The position numbers and the translations under genes are program-made. Positions 60,810-64,000 of a DNA stretch of 64,000 bases are shown piece after piece. The first letter of the stretch is position 1. Each line of letters starts with the position of its first letter. Location of the stretch: positions 62,001-126,000 of the forward strand of contig JAPWHL010000005.1 of the NCBI GenBank assembly GCA_027214255.1. Direction: 5' to 3'. This DNA comes from Roseovarius aestuarii. GTDB taxonomy: Bacteria > Pseudomonadota > Alphaproteobacteria > Rhodobacterales > Rhodobacteraceae. The notes under the pieces were generated by a model. It was not told where the DNA came from. It made no database searches and saw only the letters and a program-made list of their open reading frames with translations.

Positions 60810-61460
60810 TTACAAAGGCTCGAACTTGTTCTTGGCAGGGGTGAATTGTTCGACCACGCCTTCGGCAATATCGAGCCAGAGCCCGTGCAATGTCAGATCG
60901 CCTGCCTCGACCCGTTGCGCCACAAAGGGGAAGGTCATCAGGTTGTTGAGCGAAATCAGCACGGATTCCTGTTCCAGAGCGCGGGTGCGTTCAGCCTCGT
61001 CTTCGATATGTGCGACGCGCTCGACGCCGGGGCGCAGGATGTCCATCCAGCGGCCGACGAAACTGCCTTTTTCTTCAAGTTCGGGGGCTTCGCCTGCACA
61101 CATCGCCGCACAGCCGCTGACGCCTCCGCAACTGGAATGCCCCATCACGATCACATGCGCGACGCGCAGGTTGCGCACGGCGTATTCGAGCGCTGCGGAC
61201 GTGCCATGCTGGCCGCCGTCACCCTCGAACGGGGGGACCAGATTGGCGATATTGCGGTGAATGAAAAACTCGCCTTGGTCTGCCCCGAAGATCGAGGTGA
61301 CATGCACGCGACTGTCACAGCATGAGATCATCATGGCGCGCGGGTGCTGGCCCTCGTTTGCCAAGTGGCGGTACCAGCTTTTGTTTTCGGAAAACGCGGT
61401 TGCCTTCCAGCCAAGATAGCGCTGGGTCAAGTAAGTCGGCAGGGCCGAGACATGCTGCAT
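60810..61460 (-). CDS. Beta-class carbonic anhydrase
   Basis: Interconverts CO2 and bicarbonate. 216 residues with zinc ligands Cys47, His108 and Cys111 (SCCDSR, GHSSCGG) and the Asp49-Arg51 pair. I prefer the start MQHVSALP at 61460 (GAGGG five bases upstream) over the ATG at 61472. It may supply bicarbonate for carboxylases such as Ccr-linked steps, but it stands alone. Confidence 0.95.
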   Translation of the reverse strand: MQHVSALPTYLTQRYLGWKATAFSENKSWYRHLANEGQHPRAMMISCCDSRVHVTSIFGADQGEFFIHRNIANLVPPFEGDGGQHGTSAALEYAVRNLRVAHVIVMGHSSCGGVSGCAAMCAGEAPELEEKGSFVGRWMDILRPGVERVAHIEDEAERTRALEQESVLISLNNLMTFPFVAQRVEAGDLTLHGLWLDIAEGVVEQFTPAKNKFEPL

Positions 61461-61635
61461 GACGTCCCTCATTTTTCAGATTCAAGTGACACGTGGGATA
61501 GACTGTATTGTCTGAGAATTCGAGAGAGAAATAGGACGTGGCGAAACCTTTTGGAAGGGTTCGCAGATCAAAAGACATCTGCCGGGGTGCGCTGGGGGCG
61601 TGCAAACGGGAACTTGATGCTTTTGGGGTGAGACC

Positions 61636-62016
61636 GTGGAGCAGGTGACTTTGTTGAAACAAGATGAGGTGGTCGGGCTCAATTCGGACCGATTGGAAGA
61701 GCTGTATGTGCAGCTGGGCGAAAGGGGGGCCGAAAACGTGGTCTGCCGAGCGCTGGAGGAACTGGCGGTGCGGCTGTCGCATACCGAAAAATGTCACCGC
61801 GAGGGGGGAGATGCTGACGTGCAGAAAACCGCCCGCGGCCTTGTGGCGATTGCAGAGCAGATCGGGATGCAGATGCTGGCCCGCGTCGCCGCCGATGTGG
61901 CCGTCTGCGCAGGTAAGGGTGACGCAGTGGCACTGGCGGCGACCATGTCGCGCCTGCTGCGTATAGGCGAGCGTTCACTGAGCGAGATATGGGATATTCA
62001 GGACCTGTCTATCTAA
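61636..62016 (+). CDS. Hypothetical protein
   Basis: A 126-residue protein, helical throughout (RLEELYVQLGERGAENVVCRALEELAVRLSHTE, AIAEQIGMQMLARVAADVAVC), with alternating acidic and hydrophobic residues. I do not recognise a family. It begins at GTG with weak GGTGAGA upstream. The neighbours (carbonic anhydrase, divergent; aminopeptidase) give no clue. The consistent protein-like composition supports a real gene. Confidence 0.6.
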   Translation: MEQVTLLKQDEVVGLNSDRLEELYVQLGERGAENVVCRALEELAVRLSHTEKCHREGGDADVQKTARGLVAIAEQIGMQMLARVAADVAVCAGKGDAVALAATMSRLLRIGERSLSEIWDIQDLSI

Positions 62017-62106
62017 GCCGAAACTCTTTTGGCAATTGATGGCTTGCGGGTGGCGCGCATGCGGGTAGGCTGTGCGTGATTGTTCATAACCCTAGGTACA
62101 TCGCCC

Positions 62107-63495
62107 ATGACCCATAGCCCCAAAACACCCCGTTTTGCCCAAGCGAGTGCAGAATCTGTGCCTGTTCACGTGATCGAAGGCGCGGCTCTGGGGGAGTGGC
62201 TGGAGGGTCAGTCACAGGTGACGCGGACGTGGGTTGACGCGAACGGGTTTAACGCCGCATTGGGCAGTGTCTTGGTCGTCCCCGGGGATGACGGCGCGGC
62301 ATTGATGGTCTTGGCCGGATATGGAACGAAAGAGGCCCGCGCGCGCGGGCGCTTCCATTTGGCTGCAGTGGCCAGCAGCCTGCCCGCAGGCGTCTATCAT
62401 TTGTTAGGGTTGGACGCGGCTGCTGCCGAAGAGGAGGCGCTGGGATGGTTGCTGGCGGCTTATACGTTTGACCGCTATCGGGCCCAGTCCGGAAGCAAGG
62501 CGCGGCTTATTGCGCCCGCAGGCGTGGATGCCAATCGGTTGGAGGTGATTGCGGCGGGGGAATGTCTGACCCGCGATTTGATCAATACACCGGCCAATGA
62601 CATGGGGCCTGATGCGTTAGAAGCTGCCTGCGCCGATCTGGCTGCTCTGCACGGGGCGTCTATCAAGGTAATCACGGGCGAGGCCCTGCTGACGCAGAAT
62701 TTGCCAATAATACATGCGGTAGGGCGGGCCGCAGCGCAGGCCCCGCGCCTGATTGACATGGCATGGGGGGCTGAAGGGCCCACCTTGACGCTGGTTGGCA
62801 AGGGGGTGTGTTTTGATACCGGCGGGCTGAACCTCAAGCCGGGCGCCTCGATGGGGTTGATGAAAAAGGACATGGGCGGCGCAGCCACGGTGCTGGGCCT
62901 TGCGCATATGATCATGGGGTTGGGTCTGGCGTTGCAGTTGCGTGTGCTGATCCCGGCGGTTGAAAATTCGGTCAGCGCGACGGCAATGCGCCCCGGCGAT
63001 ATTCTGACGGCGCGCAATGGTCTGACGATTGAGATCAACAATACCGATGCCGAAGGGCGTTTGGTGTTGGCCGATGCGCTGGCCTTGGGGGCCGAGGATA
63101 CGCCCGACATGATGGTGTCGATGGCCACCTTGACCGGCGCGGCGCGCGTGGCCGTCGGGCCGGATCTGGCGCCCTTCTACACGGATGACAGTGCCCTGGC
63201 ACAGGCGATCGAGAGCAGCGGTGCTTTGGTGGCGGATCCTGTCTGGCGGTTGCCGTTTTATACCCCTTATGAGGTGATGATCGAGCCGGGAATCGCAGAT
63301 CTGGACAACGCGCCCAAGGGCGGTTTCGCGGGATCAATCACCGCTGCATTGTTCCTGCGTCGGTTCGCGGGGGATACGCGCTATGCGCATTTTGACATCT
63401 ACGGCTGGAACCCGAACGCCGCACCCGCCCGCCCTAAGGGTGGCGTTGGTATGGGCGCGCGCGCGCTGCTGGCCGTTCTGCCGGACGCCTTGTGA
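62107..63495 (+). CDS. Leucyl aminopeptidase family protein (M17)
   Basis: A 462-residue M17 zinc aminopeptidase. Motifs: TRDLINTPANDMGP, GKGVCFDTGGLNLKPGASMGLMKKDMGGAA (metal and catalytic lysine) and the signature NTDAEGR (312-318). The N-terminal domain is shorter than in PepA, closer to PepB-like relatives. I chose the ATG at 62107; an upstream TTG at 62080 is in frame but unlikely. The stop overlaps the next gene (GTGA). Confidence 0.93.
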   Translation: MTHSPKTPRFAQASAESVPVHVIEGAALGEWLEGQSQVTRTWVDANGFNAALGSVLVVPGDDGAALMVLAGYGTKEARARGRFHLAAVASSLPAGVYHLLGLDAAAAEEEALGWLLAAYTFDRYRAQSGSKARLIAPAGVDANRLEVIAAGECLTRDLINTPANDMGPDALEAACADLAALHGASIKVITGEALLTQNLPIIHAVGRAAAQAPRLIDMAWGAEGPTLTLVGKGVCFDTGGLNLKPGASMGLMKKDMGGAATVLGLAHMIMGLGLALQLRVLIPAVENSVSATAMRPGDILTARNGLTIEINNTDAEGRLVLADALALGAEDTPDMMVSMATLTGAARVAVGPDLAPFYTDDSALAQAIESSGALVADPVWRLPFYTPYEVMIEPGIADLDNAPKGGFAGSITAALFLRRFAGDTRYAHFDIYGWNPNAAPARPKGGVGMGARALLAVLPDAL

Positions 63496-64000
63496 CAAGC
63501 GACCCGCGCCTGACCCCGGCCAACGACCGCGTGGCGGCCGTTGCCTTGCGCGGGGAGGTTGCCGCGCCGCGCTACACCCGCGGCGCGGCGCGTCTGCTGT
63601 CCGTGCCTGTGGCCGACCTTAGGAGCGCGCCGGGCGGCAAGCGCGAGCGCCAGTTGCTGATGGGCGCGCCTGTCACCTGTTTTGACACCCATGAGGGGTG
63701 GAGTTTCGTTCAGGCCGAGGACGGCTATGTTGGCTATCTTCCCGAGGAGGTGTTACAGGTTGCATGCGCACCGACCCATTGGGTTAACGCACGGGCCTCG
63801 CATATTTATCCAGCGCCCGATCTGAAAACTCCCGAACGTCTGGCGCTGAGCCATGGGGCGCGGCTGAGCGTTCTGTCGCGCGTCGGAAACTGGGCTGAAA
63901 CGCCTTTCGGCTACGTACCGATGCAGCATCTCGCGCCTCTGGACGAATGCGCGACTGATCCTGTTACGGTCGCTGCGTTATTTCTTGGCACGCCCTATCT
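63492..64000 (+). CDS. NlpC/P60-family peptidase with SH3-like domains (3' end outside window)
   Basis: About 169 codons are visible. The first 150 hold two SH3-like repeats (AAPRYTRGAARLLSVPVADLRSAPGG, SHIYPAPDLKTPERLALSHGARLSVLSR) and the frame ends at AALFLGTPYL, where the NlpC/P60 domain normally begins (the catalytic cysteine lies beyond the edge). It probably cuts peptidoglycan peptides, or is a C40 relative. It begins at GTG overlapping the aminopeptidase stop. Confidence 0.82.
   Translation, partial: MTSDPRLTPANDRVAAVALRGEVAAPRYTRGAARLLSVPVADLRSAPGGKRERQLLMGAPVTCFDTHEGWSFVQAEDGYVGYLPEEVLQVACAPTHWVNARASHIYPAPDLKTPERLALSHGARLSVLSRVGNWAETPFGYVPMQHLAPLDECATDPVTVAALFLGTPY

Noticed and set aside
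1..64000. tRNA or rRNA genes, insertion sequences, prophage and CRISPR arrays
   Set aside because: I read both strands for these and saw no convincing case; weak tRNAs could still be missed without a covariance search.

Overview
This 64 kb window is chromosomal DNA from an alphaproteobacterium of the Rhodobacteraceae, most likely a marine Roseobacter-group member. The evidence is the gene content and order. There is a crotonyl-CoA carboxylase/reductase and ethylmalonyl-CoA mutase pair, an RpoH-II-type heat-shock sigma factor, an aa3-type cytochrome oxidase small subunit IV and a TSUP/Alph_Pro_TM pair. There is also a glnD-murJ-trpS block, an nfu-tsaB-rimI block, and a DUF1127 locus followed by tandem small RNAs carrying CTCCTCCC. 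Genes are densely packed on both strands, with frequent ATGA/GTGA overlaps. I found no tRNA, rRNA, insertion sequence, prophage or CRISPR array.

Layout. 1-6.0 kb: a truncated family-2 glycosyltransferase with an N-terminal MshEN-like region, carA, a YqeY-like gene, a DUF2244 gene, a striking triple-hairpin element, a class IV aminotransferase, and a LuxR regulator overlapping a 69-codon small gene. Perfect CtrA-type boxes (TTAA-N7-TTAA) lie upstream of the glycosyltransferase and of the luxR unit. 6.3-11.4 kb: ccrA, a PlsB-like acyltransferase and ethylmalonyl-CoA mutase. 11.5-24.8 kb: trpS, murJ, a MOSC protein, glnD and an LpoA-like lipoprotein on the minus strand, facing rsmI-yraN-gshB-esterase, then comM. 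25-33 kb: a GST with a metal-site-like tail, cobalamin assembly genes (cobU/cobP, cobC-like), rpoH2, and coaBC-dut-moeB-like-M3 peptidase. 33-43 kb: usp, nfu-tsaB-rimI, TauE/SafE pair, gap, a lipoprotein, the cox IV peptide, MBL/DUF6173, tsaC, algH and a DsbD-like protein. 43.5-53 kb: an RND efflux pair with unusual C-terminal extensions, moaB, a LysE exporter, a family-4-like uracil-DNA glycosylase lacking most iron-sulfur cysteines, an MFS transporter and asd. 53-56 kb: the DUF1127/sRNA stress locus, a GNAT gene and a LysR regulator. 56-64 kb: DMT transporter, 5-FTHF cyclo-ligase, nitronate monooxygenase, MuiA-like protein, carbonic anhydrase, leucyl aminopeptidase and a truncated NlpC/P60 protein.

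Links between genes. Ccr and Ecm are consecutive steps of the ethylmalonyl-CoA pathway, and Ecm needs B12, whose nucleotide loop is built by the CobU/CobC-like pair. TsaB and TsaC/Sua5 both serve tRNA t6A formation. MoaB, the MoeB-like protein and the MOSC protein are related to molybdenum cofactor. RpoH-II in related bacteria controls CcsR/Cuckoo-type RNAs, and both are in this window. The best candidate for an unusual system is the minus-strand array at 53.69-53.97 kb. Four tandem units with a period of about 77 bases each present the anti-Shine-Dalgarno-like CTCCTCCC in a hairpin loop, behind two overlapping DUF1127 genes, and the last hairpin doubles as a terminator.
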